A stretch of 64,000 nt of DNA, taken from the NCBI GenBank assembly GCA_963169045.1, contig CAUJDF010000042.1, positions 184,711 to 248,710 of the forward strand, given 5' to 3'. The translations under genes and the position numbers were made by a program. Below are positions 1 to 7,810 of the stretch, piece after piece. The stretch's first letter is position 1, and every line of letters starts with the position of its first letter. This stretch comes from Myxococcota bacterium. GTDB taxonomy: Bacteria; Myxococcota_A; Bradymonadia; UBA7976; UBA1532. The notes under the pieces were generated by a model that did not search any database, had not been told where the DNA came from, and saw only the letters and a list, made by a program, of their open reading frames with translations.

Positions 1-2438
1 CGCGCGTTGTCGAGCAGGTTGCCGAGCACCTGCAGCACGCGGTCGCGATCGGCGAGCACCGGCGGCAGCGCGTCCTCCACCTCGGTCGCGAAGTGCAGCG
101 ACGCCTTCTCGGCCTGGGCGCGGAAGAGGGCGGCCGCGTCCTCGACCAGGCGGCGCGCGTCGGCCGCCGCCGGCTCCACCTTCAGGTGCCCCGCCTCGGC
201 CCTCGCGACGTCGAGCAGGTCGCCGATGAGCCGCTGCGCGCGCTCCGTCGAGCGCACGATCAGGCGGATGTCCTCCGGCGCCACCGCGCCCTGCTCGTCC
301 ATCGCCGTCGCCGCCAGCGAGATGTTGGTGAGCGGCCCGCGCAGGTCGTGCGCCACGATGCGCAGCACCTCGTCGCGCATGCGCGTGGCCTCGCGCGCCT
401 CGCGGTACAGACGCGCGTTGTCGATCGCCAGCGCCGCGCGCCCCGCCAGGTCGGCGGCGAGCTGCAGCTCCTCGTCTCCGTAGCGCCGTTGGGCGCGCGC
501 AGAACCGAAGGTCGCCGCCCCGACGACGCGGCCCCGCACGCACAGCGGCACGATCATCACCGACCGCGGGTCGAGGCGCTGCCACGCCTCGTAGTCGTCG
601 TCGGACCGGCTCACGCCGCGCAGCCACGCGGCGCTGACCTCCGTCACGAGCTCCGGCTCGCCGCTGCGCAGCACCTGGGAGGGCCCGATCGGGCGGTCGT
701 CGGAGGGCGGGAAGGCGGCGAGCGCATCGAGCGCCCGCTGACCCTCCTCGTCGGCGTGCACCAGCGCCGCGCGCCGCGCGCCCCCGTCCTCGACCATGTC
801 GACCACGCACCAGTCCGCGCAGCGCGGCACCATCTGGCGCGCGAACGAGCGCACGATGTCGTCGAGGTCGAGGGAGCCGGCCAGCACCCGGCTCGCCTCC
901 GACAGGAAACGCAGGGTGTCTTCGTTCGCGCGGCGCTCGCTGATGTCGCGCAGGATGGTCGACAGGGAGGCCACCGAGCCGTCCTGCTCGCGGTGGGCGA
1001 CGAGCACCTGCGAGACGGGGAGCTCGCGGCCGTCGCGGTCGACGATGGCGCACTCGCCGCGCCAGACGCCGTCGTGCAGGGCGGCGGGGACGCCCTCGCG
1101 CAGCATGGTGCCGCCCTCCCGGCGCGACAGGAAGTCGGTGAAGCTGAAGCGGGTGACGTCGCCCTCGATGCCGAGGAGGCGGCGGCCCGCCTCGTTCACG
1201 TAGTGGACGCGGCCCTCGGTGTCCGTGCTCACCACGATGTCGGGCGTCGCCTCGAGGATGGCCGTCAGGCGCGCCTGCGTCTCCTCGGCGATCTTGCGCT
1301 CGGTCACGTCCTCGATCATGGCCAGCGCCAGCGGACCGTTGCCCGGCGCGCCGGTCACCCGCGTCACGTGCCCGCGCACCCACACCACGTGTCCCGCCCG
1401 GTGCAGCAGGCGCGTGGTCAGGCTGTAGGTCTCGAGCTCGCCGCGGATGACCGCGCGGAAGCGCGCCTCCTCGTCGCCGACGTCGGCGGCGTGGGTGATC
1501 TCGGTGAGGCTCAGCGCCCGCAGCTCCTCGTCGCCGTAACCGAGCATCCGCTGCAGCGCCGGGTTGACCTCGACGGGGTGCGCGTGTCCGTCGCACAGCG
1601 CCATGCCGATGCCCGCGCGCTCGAAGATCAGCCGGAAGCGCTCGCGGCTCTCGCGCACCTGCCGCTCGGTGCGCTTGCGCTCCGAGATGTCCTCGTAGAT
1701 CGCGAGCGCGCCCCGCCACCGCCCCTGGGCGTCGTAGAGCGGGCCCGCCGACACGCCCACCTCGACCCGCACGCCGTTCTTGCGCTCGCGCACGATCTCG
1801 AGGCCGGTGACCGTCTCGCCGGCCCGGATGCGCGCGTGCAGGGCATCGCTGGCCGCGCGCCCGTCGGGCGGGATGTGCGGCAGCGGCCGCCCGATGGCCT
1901 CCTCGCGCGTCCAGCCGAACAGGGCCTCCGAGGCGGCGTTCCAGAGCGTCACGCGCCACTCCTCGTCGACGGCGAGGGTGGCGAGCGGCGAGGCGCCGAC
2001 GAGGCGCTCGAGCGTGTCCTTGGCCTCGTAGAGCGAGTCGAGCAGGCGCCGCCGCTCCGTCGTGTCGCGCAGCGTTCCCGCGAAGTGCGTCAGGCGCCCC
2101 TGGGCGTCGCGCAGCGGCGCCACGTCGACTTCGACGAAGAACGGGGTGCCGTCCTTGCGGTAGTTGAGCAGCTCGATGCGCGCCGGCACGCCGCGCTTCA
2201 GGGCGTCGCGGAAGCGCGCCCGCGCCCGCGGATCGGTGCCCTGCCCCTGCAGAAAGCGCGGATCGCGGCCGATCGCTTCCTCGCGCGAGTAGCCGGTCAG
2301 CCGCTCGAACGCGTCGCTCAGGAAGACGATGCGCGGGCCGGGCGCGTCGAGGGGCTCCGCTTCGGTGATCATCATGGCATCACCGACGTGCGCGATGGCA
2401 TCTTCGACGAGACGTCGCTGCTCCTCCTGGTCCCGCAC
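1..2438 (-). CDS. Multi-PAS/GAF sensor histidine kinase, 3' end cut by window edge
   Basis: The gene reads on the minus strand from a GTG at 2438 (GGGGGAG just upstream) and runs off the left edge, so it is not in the ORF track. About 812 codons are visible. They hold a first PAS domain of LOV type (about residues 5-115, motif GRDPRFLQG and NYRKDGTPFF), three more PAS domains (about 120-490), a GAF domain (about 500-660) and a HisKA domain with H-box IVAHDLRGPLTNI near residue 680. The ATPase domain has only begun when the window ends. The family senses signals through PAS/GAF and autophosphorylates the H-box histidine. No transmembrane segment is visible, so it is probably cytosolic. The LOV-like PAS lacks the photoactive cysteine (see findings). 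No response regulator is adjacent. Confidence 0.9.
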   Translation of the reverse strand, partial: MRDQEEQRRLVEDAIAHVGDAMMITEAEPLDAPGPRIVFLSDAFERLTGYSREEAIGRDPRFLQGQGTDPRARARFRDALKRGVPARIELLNYRKDGTPFFVEVDVAPLRDAQGRLTHFAGTLRDTTERRRLLDSLYEAKDTLERLVGASPLATLAVDEEWRVTLWNAASEALFGWTREEAIGRPLPHIPPDGRAASDALHARIRAGETVTGLEIVRERKNGVRVEVGVSAGPLYDAQGRWRGALAIYEDISERKRTERQVRESRERFRLIFERAGIGMALCDGHAHPVEVNPALQRMLGYGDEELRALSLTEITHAADVGDEEARFRAVIRGELETYSLTTRLLHRAGHVVWVRGHVTRVTGAPGNGPLALAMIEDVTERKIAEETQARLTAILEATPDIVVSTDTEGRVHYVNEAGRRLLGIEGDVTRFSFTDFLSRREGGTMLREGVPAALHDGVWRGECAIVDRDGRELPVSQVLVAHREQDGSVASLSTILRDISERRANEDTLRFLSEASRVLAGSLDLDDIVRSFARQMVPRCADWCVVDMVEDGGARRAALVHADEEGQRALDALAAFPPSDDRPIGPSQVLRSGEPELVTEVSAAWLRGVSRSDDDYEAWQRLDPRSVMIVPLCVRGRVVGAATFGSARAQRRYGDEELQLAADLAGRAALAIDNARLYREAREATRMRDEVLRIVAHDLRGPLTNISLAATAMDEQGAVAPEDIRLIVRSTERAQRLIGDLLDVARAEAGHLKVEPAAADARRLVEDAAALFRAQAEKASLHFATEVEDALPPVLADRDRVLQVLGNLLDNA

Positions 2439-2608
2439 GGAGCTCCCCCACCCGAATGCCCGACCGCAAGCCGATCCACCGGCCGGCGAAAGGTCGCGCC
2501 GCCCGATGGCACCCGAAAAAAGTCCACGATTCCGACCACCTGCCGGCGCGCTCGGATCGACCCGATGGCACGCGCCATGGAAGACGAAGGGGGCAAGGAG
2601 GTGCCGCG

Positions 2609-2815
2609 ATGGTGGACATCATCGCCTTTTTCGTGCTCGGCCTGCTGTTCTTCACGCTCCTGGTCATGATGGCGCTCGGCAAGAGTCGGGAGGTCCATGT
2701 CGGGCGTTACCGGGCGGGCCCCGAGGGGCGCAACCGGCCCGTGCCGCCCGCCGACGATGCGGGACATCGGGGCTCGCACACTCGGCCGCCGGACGTACAG
2801 CCAGGCCCGGAATGA
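2609..2815 (+). CDS. Small single-pass membrane protein
   Basis: A 68-residue protein starting at ATG 2609, eight bases after an AAGGAGG ribosome-binding site. This start is much better than the track's upstream ATG at 2456. Residues 3-23 form one hydrophobic helix (IIAFFVLGLLFFTLLVMMAL), followed by a basic then Pro/Asp-rich cytosolic or periplasmic tail. It is divergent from the histidine kinase. I do not recognise a family. The clean RBS and helix make it a credible gene, but the short length limits certainty. Confidence 0.55.
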   Translation: MVDIIAFFVLGLLFFTLLVMMALGKSREVHVGRYRAGPEGRNRPVPPADDAGHRGSHTRPPDVQPGPE

Positions 2816-2948
2816 CCGCCCGAAGGGTGACCGTCGGCGCCTTTCGCCCCCGGCGCGTCGGGCCCCGTGGCAAAGCTCCCCGTCGCCTGGACGCGGGAGA
2901 CACGGCCCCTCGCGCCGCGTCGCGTGGCACGGGCGTCGCAATCCGCCG

Positions 2949-2964
2949 CCTCCGCCAACGGAGG
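2949..2964 (+). promoter_or_regulatory. Hairpin enclosing a ribosome-binding-site-like GGAGG
   Basis: CCTCCG-CCAA-CGGAGG is a perfect 6-bp stem with a 4-nt loop, 16 bases before the ATG of the epimerase remnant. The 3' arm contains GGAGG, so folding would hide a possible Shine-Dalgarno sequence. It may equally be chance in GC-rich DNA. Confidence 0.3.
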
Positions 2965-2980
2965 ATGGGGACGCACGTTC

Positions 2981-3082
2981 ATGGCGCAGACGGTCTTGAT
3001 CACCGGCGGTGACGGCTTCATCGGCTCGCATGCCGGCGACGCCCGGATTGGGGCGGGCGACCGGCAGGACGGGAGCCGCTGA
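2981..3082 (+). pseudogene. N-terminal remnant of an NAD-dependent epimerase/dehydratase
   Basis: The 33-residue reading frame begins MAQTVLITGGDGFIGSH, which is the first strand and the GGxGFIGSH dinucleotide-binding loop of the extended short-chain dehydrogenase/epimerase family (UDP-glucose 4-epimerase type, usually about 300 residues). After this loop the sequence stops resembling the family and ends at a TGA that overlaps the next gene's ATG (TGATG). Almost all of the gene is therefore missing. Its position directly before four glycosyltransferases suggests the lost enzyme made or modified a nucleotide sugar for them (inference). Confidence 0.7.
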
Positions 3083-4191
3083 TGCGCGTCCTCATGACGG
3101 CCGACACGGTCGGCGGGGTGTTCACCTACGCGCTCGACCTGGCCTCGGCGCTCGCGACCCGCGGCGTGCACGTCGACCTCGCCACGATGGGCGCTCCGGC
3201 GCAGCCGGACCAGCGGCGCGCCGCCGCGATGGTCCCCGGCCTGCGCATGCTCGAGAGCGCCCACCGGCTCGAGTGGATGGACGACCCCTGGGCCGACGTC
3301 GACGCCGCCGGCGAGTGGCTGCTGAAGCTCGAGCGCGAGTTGCGCCCCGACGTGGTGCACCTCAACGGCTACGCCCACGGCGCGCTCCCCTTCCAGGCGC
3401 CGCGCCTGGTCGTCGGCCACGCGTGCGTCGCCTCGTGGTGGCGCGCGGTGCACGGCTGCGACATGCCGCCGAGCTACGACACCTACCGCGCTCGCGTCCG
3501 CGCGGGTCTGCTGGCGGCGGACCGCGTCGTCGCGCCGACGACGACGATGGGGCAGGACCTTCGGGCGCACTACGACCTGCCGCACGAGCCGATGGTCATC
3601 GCCCACGGCATCCCGCGCCGGCGTCGCGGTCCGAACCGCAAGGCGCCGTTCGTGCTGGCGGCGGGGCGCCTGTGGGATCCGGCGAAGAACCTGGCCGCGC
3701 TGAACGAGGCAGCGGGGCACGTGCCCTGGCCCATCCGCGTCGCGGGGGACGCCTCGAGCCCCGACGGCCGCTCGCACGCGGCCGGGGGCGTGGAGATGCT
3801 CGGCCGCCTGCCGCGGATGGCGCTCGCCGGCTGGATGTCCCACGCCGCGATCTTCGCGCACCCCGCGCGCTACGAGCCGTTCGGCCTGGCGCCGCTCGAG
3901 GCCGCCGCGTCGGGATGCGCGCTGGTGCTGGGCGACATCCCGAGCCTGCGCGAGGTGTGGGGCGACGCCGCGGTGTTCGTCTCGCCCGACGATCCGCAGG
4001 CGCTGGCCCGTGGCATCCGCGAGCTCGCCGCCGATCCCGCGCGCCGCGCCGACTACGCCCTGCGCGCGCGCCGACGCGCCGCGCGCTACGACGTGGAGAG
4101 CCAGGCCGAGGCCTATCTGCGCGTCTACGCGGACGTCATGCTCGACGTCCGCCAGGAAGAGACGACGACGCCGGCCATGGGACAGGCATGA
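3082..4191 (+). CDS. Family 4 glycosyltransferase (GT-B)
   Basis: This 369-residue protein opens with MRVLMTADTVGGVFTYALDL, the N-terminal Rossmann strand and acceptor loop of GT4 enzymes. It carries the C-terminal GT1/GT4 donor-site signature around residues 268-282 (YEPFGLAPLEAAASGC), with the usual two glutamates. It would move a sugar from a nucleotide donor onto a lipid- or glycan-linked acceptor at the inner membrane face. The start overlaps the stop of the epimerase remnant and the stop overlaps the next start, so it is the first intact gene of a translationally coupled four-gene set. Specific donor and acceptor cannot be told. Confidence 0.88.
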   Translation: MRVLMTADTVGGVFTYALDLASALATRGVHVDLATMGAPAQPDQRRAAAMVPGLRMLESAHRLEWMDDPWADVDAAGEWLLKLERELRPDVVHLNGYAHGALPFQAPRLVVGHACVASWWRAVHGCDMPPSYDTYRARVRAGLLAADRVVAPTTTMGQDLRAHYDLPHEPMVIAHGIPRRRRGPNRKAPFVLAAGRLWDPAKNLAALNEAAGHVPWPIRVAGDASSPDGRSHAAGGVEMLGRLPRMALAGWMSHAAIFAHPARYEPFGLAPLEAAASGCALVLGDIPSLREVWGDAAVFVSPDDPQALARGIRELAADPARRADYALRARRRAARYDVESQAEAYLRVYADVMLDVRQEETTTPAMGQA

Positions 4192-5309
4192 TGCGGGTCG
4201 CACTCTTCTGCCACTCTCTGTTGTCCGACTGGAACCACGGCAACGCCCACTTCCTGCGCGGCGTGGTCACCGAGCTGCAGGCCCGCGGCCACGGCGTGCG
4301 TGTCTACGAGCCGAGCGACGCCTGGAGCGTGCGCAACCTCGAGGCCGACCACGGCGCGCTGCCCTTGGCCGAGCTCGCGCGCTCCTATCCCAGCCTCGAG
4401 GTGACGCGCTACGACCGGCAACGTCTGGACCTCGACCAGGCGCTCGAGCACGTGGAGCTCGTGCTGGTGCACGAGTGGAACGATCCCGCGCTCGTGGCCG
4501 ATATCGGCCGCCACCACGCGCGCCACGGCCACTACACGCTGCTCTTCCACGACACGCACCACCGATCGGTCAGCGATCCCACGGCGATGCGACGCGACGA
4601 TCTGTCGGCGTACGACGGCGTGCTCGCGTTCGGCGAAGCGGTGCGCGCGGTCTACGTGCGCGCCGGTTGGGGTCGCCGCGTGTGGACGTGGCACCAGGCG
4701 GCCGATGTGCGCGTCTTCTTCCCGCGCGCGTCGAACCGCGTCGAGGGCGACCTCGTGTGGATCGGCAATTGGGGCGACGACGAGCGCGCCGAGGAGCTGA
4801 CGGAGTTCCTGCTCGAGCCGGCGCGCGCGCTCGCCCTGCGCGCGCGCCTCCACGGCGCGCGCTACCCGGAGCACGCGCGCGCCGCGCTCGCCGCCGCCGG
4901 CGTCGAATACGCCGGCTGGCTGCCGAACTTCCGCGCGCCCGAGGTCTACTCGCGGTTCCGCGCGACGGTGCACGTGCCCCGGCGCTTCTACGTGAAGTCG
5001 CTGCCGGGCGTCCCCACCATCCGCCTCTTCGAGGCGCTCGCGTGCGGCATCCCCCTCGTGTGCAGCCCGTGGGACGACTGCGAAGGTCTGTTCCGCGCGG
5101 GGACCGACTACCTGCTCGCGAGGGACGGCGAAGCCATGAAGCGCAAGCTGCGCGCCGTCCTCTCGGACACGGCGCTCGCCACCACCCTCGCCCGGAACGG
5201 CCGCGAGCGCATCATCGCCCGACACACGTGCGCCCACCGCGTCGACGAGCTGCTCGCCATCCACCGCGGCCTCCAGGCCGAGGCCGCGCCGCGCCGGGAG
5301 GTGGCCTGA
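4188..5309 (+). CDS. Glycosyltransferase, CgeB-like
   Basis: A 373-residue protein whose ATG at 4188 overlaps the upstream TGA (a second in-frame ATG follows at 4191). The N-terminus (ALFCHSLLSDWNHGNAHFLR) and the C-terminal donor-site stretch near residue 278 (RLFEALACGIPLVCSPWDD) match the CgeB / Glyco_trans_1_2 type of GT-B glycosyltransferase. It shares the pattern 'N-G-x...RG(L/V)...L.ARGH.V..YE' with the next two genes, so the three look like diverged paralogues. A surface polysaccharide or glycan decoration role is likely from the cluster, but no substrate can be assigned. Confidence 0.8.
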   Translation: MMRVALFCHSLLSDWNHGNAHFLRGVVTELQARGHGVRVYEPSDAWSVRNLEADHGALPLAELARSYPSLEVTRYDRQRLDLDQALEHVELVLVHEWNDPALVADIGRHHARHGHYTLLFHDTHHRSVSDPTAMRRDDLSAYDGVLAFGEAVRAVYVRAGWGRRVWTWHQAADVRVFFPRASNRVEGDLVWIGNWGDDERAEELTEFLLEPARALALRARLHGARYPEHARAALAAAGVEYAGWLPNFRAPEVYSRFRATVHVPRRFYVKSLPGVPTIRLFEALACGIPLVCSPWDDCEGLFRAGTDYLLARDGEAMKRKLRAVLSDTALATTLARNGRERIIARHTCAHRVDELLAIHRGLQAEAAPRREVA

Positions 5310-6398
5310 ATGTCGCTGCGCATCGCCTTCTTCGGGTCCAGCCTCGTGTCGGCCTACTGGAACGGCGCCGCGACGTACTACCGCGGCCTCATCCGCGCGC
5401 TGCACGCCCGCGGGCACCGCGTGACGTTCTACGAGCCCGACGCCTGGGACCGTCAGAAGCACCGCGACATGGAGGATCCGCCGTGGTGCCGCGTCGTCGT
5501 CTACGACGCGAAGGGCGAGGCCGACGTGCGCAGGGCCCTACGGAGCGCGCAGGAGGCGGATCTCGTCGTCAAGGCGAGCGGCGTCGGCGTGTTCGACGAC
5601 CTGCTCGAGGAGGCCGTCCTCGAGCTCAAGCAGCCGGACCGAAAGGTGGTCTTCTGGGACGTGGACGCGCCGGCCACGCTGGCGCGTCTCCGCGAGGACC
5701 CGAGCGATCCCTTCCACGCGCTCATCCCCGTGTACGACCTCGTGTTCACCTACGGCGGCGGCCCGCCCGTCGTGCATGCATACGAGGAGCTCGGCGCCCG
5801 GCGCTGCGTGCCGATCTACTACGCGGTCGATCCCGAGACACACCGCCCCGTGCCGCCCGACCCGCGCTTCGACGCCGACCTGGCGTTCCAGGGCCACCGG
5901 CTGCCGGACCGCGAGGCCCGCGCGGAGGAGTTCTTCTTCAAGGTGGCGCGCGCGCTGCCCGACCGGCGCTTCGTGCTCGGCGGCTGCGGCTGGGACGACA
6001 AGCCGCTCCCGCACAACGTGCGGTGGATCGGCCACGTCGGCACGAACGACCACAACGTCTTCAACTGCAGCGCCAAGGCCGTCCTCAACGTCAACCGCGC
6101 CAGCATGGCGAGCACCGGCTGGTCGCCGCCCCCGCGTGTGTTCGAGGTCGCCGGCGCCGGCGCGTGTCTCATCACCGATGCCTGGGAAGGCATCGAGCAG
6201 TTCCTCGAGCCCGGCCGTGAGGTGCTCGTGGCGCGCGACGGCGACGAGGTGGCCGCGCACCTGCGCCGCCTCGACAAGCGGTCGCGCTGGGCCATCGGCG
6301 ACGCGGCGCGGCGTCGCGTGCTGGCGGAGCACACCTACGCGCACCGCGCTGCGCGCGTCGAGGCGGCGCTGCACGACTTCGGTGGAGGGCTCGGATGA
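5310..6398 (+). CDS. Glycosyltransferase, CgeB-like
   Basis: A 362-residue protein that starts immediately after the previous stop, with GGGAGG about 10 bases ahead. Its N-terminal half has SAYWNGAATYYRGLIRAL followed by ARGHRVTFYEPD. Near residue 275 it carries RVFEVAGAGACLITDAWEGI, the donor-binding signature of CgeB-type (Glyco_trans_1_2) enzymes. It is the closest relative in the window of the next gene. The stop overlaps the next ATG by four bases, so the two are probably translated together. Confidence 0.82.
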   Translation: MSLRIAFFGSSLVSAYWNGAATYYRGLIRALHARGHRVTFYEPDAWDRQKHRDMEDPPWCRVVVYDAKGEADVRRALRSAQEADLVVKASGVGVFDDLLEEAVLELKQPDRKVVFWDVDAPATLARLREDPSDPFHALIPVYDLVFTYGGGPPVVHAYEELGARRCVPIYYAVDPETHRPVPPDPRFDADLAFQGHRLPDREARAEEFFFKVARALPDRRFVLGGCGWDDKPLPHNVRWIGHVGTNDHNVFNCSAKAVLNVNRASMASTGWSPPPRVFEVAGAGACLITDAWEGIEQFLEPGREVLVARDGDEVAAHLRRLDKRSRWAIGDAARRRVLAEHTYAHRAARVEAALHDFGGGLG

Positions 6399-7528
6399 CG
6401 GAGCAGCCGCTGCGCATCGTCATCTGCGGGCTGTCGATCACCTCGTCCTGGGGCAACGGCCACGCGGTGACCTATCGCGGCCTCGTGCGCGAGCTCGCCC
6501 GCCGCGGCCACGACGTGCTCTTCCTCGAGCGCGACGTCCCCTGGTACGCCGACAACCGCGACGACCCCGAGCCCGAGGGCTGCCGCACCGCGCTGTACCG
6601 CTCGCGCGCCGAGCTCGAGCGCCGCTTCGGCAGCGCCGTCCGCGAAGCCGACGCGGTGATCGTCGGCTCGTACGTGCCCGAGGGCGTCGCCATCTCGCGC
6701 TGGGTCACCGACGTCGCGCGCGGCGTCACCGCCTTCTACGACATCGACACGCCGGTGACGCTGGCCCGCCTCGAGCGCGGCGACGGGGAGTATCTGTCGC
6801 CGGACCTCGTGCCCCGCTTCGATCTGTATCTGTCGTTCACCGGCGGTCCCACCCTCGATCGCCTGGAGAAACGCTTCGGCGCCCGGCGCGCGCTGCCGCT
6901 GTACTGCGCCGTCGATCCGCAGCAGTACCGCCCCGTCGACGGCCCCATGTTCTGGGACCTCGGCTACCTCGGCACCTTCAGCCCCGACCGTCAGCCGACG
7001 CTCGAGCGGCTCCTGGTCGAGGTGGCGCGCATCGCGCCGCGGCGCCGTTTCATCGTCGCCGGCCCCGGCTACCCCGCCGAGGCGCGCTGGCCGGCCAACG
7101 TCGAGCGGCGCGACCACGTCGCGCCCGGCGAGCACCCCGCGTTCTACTGCGCCCAGCGCTTCACGCTCAACGTGACGCGGGCGGACATGGTGCGCGCGGG
7201 CTGGTCGCCGAGCATCCGCCTGTTCGAGGCGGCGGCCTGCGGTGTCCCGGTGATCAGCGACGTGTGGGATGGCATCGCCGACTTCTTCGCGCCGGGACGC
7301 GAGATCCTGCTGGCGCGGGGCCCCGAGGACGTGCGCGCGGCGCTGTTCGACATGGACGAGGCCGAGCGGCGCGCCCTCGGCGAGGCGGCGCGGCGTCGCG
7401 CGCTCGAGGCGCACACCGCCGCCCACCGCGCGGCCCAGCTCGAGGGCTACCTGCGGGGCCGGACGGAGGCGGCGCGCTCGCCGGCGGAGACCGCCCCCGC
7501 CGCGGCCTCCGCACCGCCGAGGACGTGA
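6395..7528 (+). CDS. Glycosyltransferase, CgeB-like
   Basis: A 377-residue paralogue of the preceding protein. It has SSWGNGHAVTYRGLVRELARRGHDVLFLERDV at the N-terminus and RLFEAAACGVPVISDVWDGI near residue 274. The start overlaps the upstream stop (ATGA). The last 25 residues are an Ala/Pro/Arg-rich tail not shared with the other copies. It is the last gene of the glycosyltransferase run and is followed by two small hairpins before the KaiC-like gene. Confidence 0.82.
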   Translation: MTEQPLRIVICGLSITSSWGNGHAVTYRGLVRELARRGHDVLFLERDVPWYADNRDDPEPEGCRTALYRSRAELERRFGSAVREADAVIVGSYVPEGVAISRWVTDVARGVTAFYDIDTPVTLARLERGDGEYLSPDLVPRFDLYLSFTGGPTLDRLEKRFGARRALPLYCAVDPQQYRPVDGPMFWDLGYLGTFSPDRQPTLERLLVEVARIAPRRRFIVAGPGYPAEARWPANVERRDHVAPGEHPAFYCAQRFTLNVTRADMVRAGWSPSIRLFEAAACGVPVISDVWDGIADFFAPGREILLARGPEDVRAALFDMDEAERRALGEAARRRALEAHTAAHRAAQLEGYLRGRTEAARSPAETAPAAASAPPRT

Positions 7529-7576
7529 ACGGGACGTCGAACCTGGCGACAGCGACGGCCCGGGCGGTCGACCGGC

Positions 7577-7650
7577 TGGAACCATCGTTCCACAGCCTGC
7601 ACCTGCCCGACGGGCGATGCTTCGAGTGATCGAGCCCGGCCCGCCCGGGC
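7577..7650 (+). terminator. Two hairpins after the glycosyltransferase run
   Basis: TGGAAC-CATC-GTTCCA (7577-7592) and GCCCGG-CCCGC-CCGGGC (7634-7650) are perfect 6-bp stems lying 49 and 106 bases after the last glycosyltransferase stop. Neither has a T-tract, so a terminator role is only plausible. The rest of 7529-7810 shows no gene. Confidence 0.35.
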
Positions 7651-7810
7651 AGCAGGCCGACGAGCAGCGCTGATCCCGCTTCGGGGCGCCACCGCGCGGC
7701 GCGTGGCCCCTGCCGCGAATTCGCGCGACCCCGCACTTCCCCGATGCATCCACACGGGAACGCACCTCCGTGCGCGATGTCGCCCCCGAACTGGCGAAGA
7801 AAGGACGCCG

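Noticed and set aside
93-2669. Plus-strand ORF of 858 residues opposite the histidine kinase
   Set aside because: It is the antisense shadow of PAS/GAF/HisKA coding. The minus-strand frame gives clear conserved domains.
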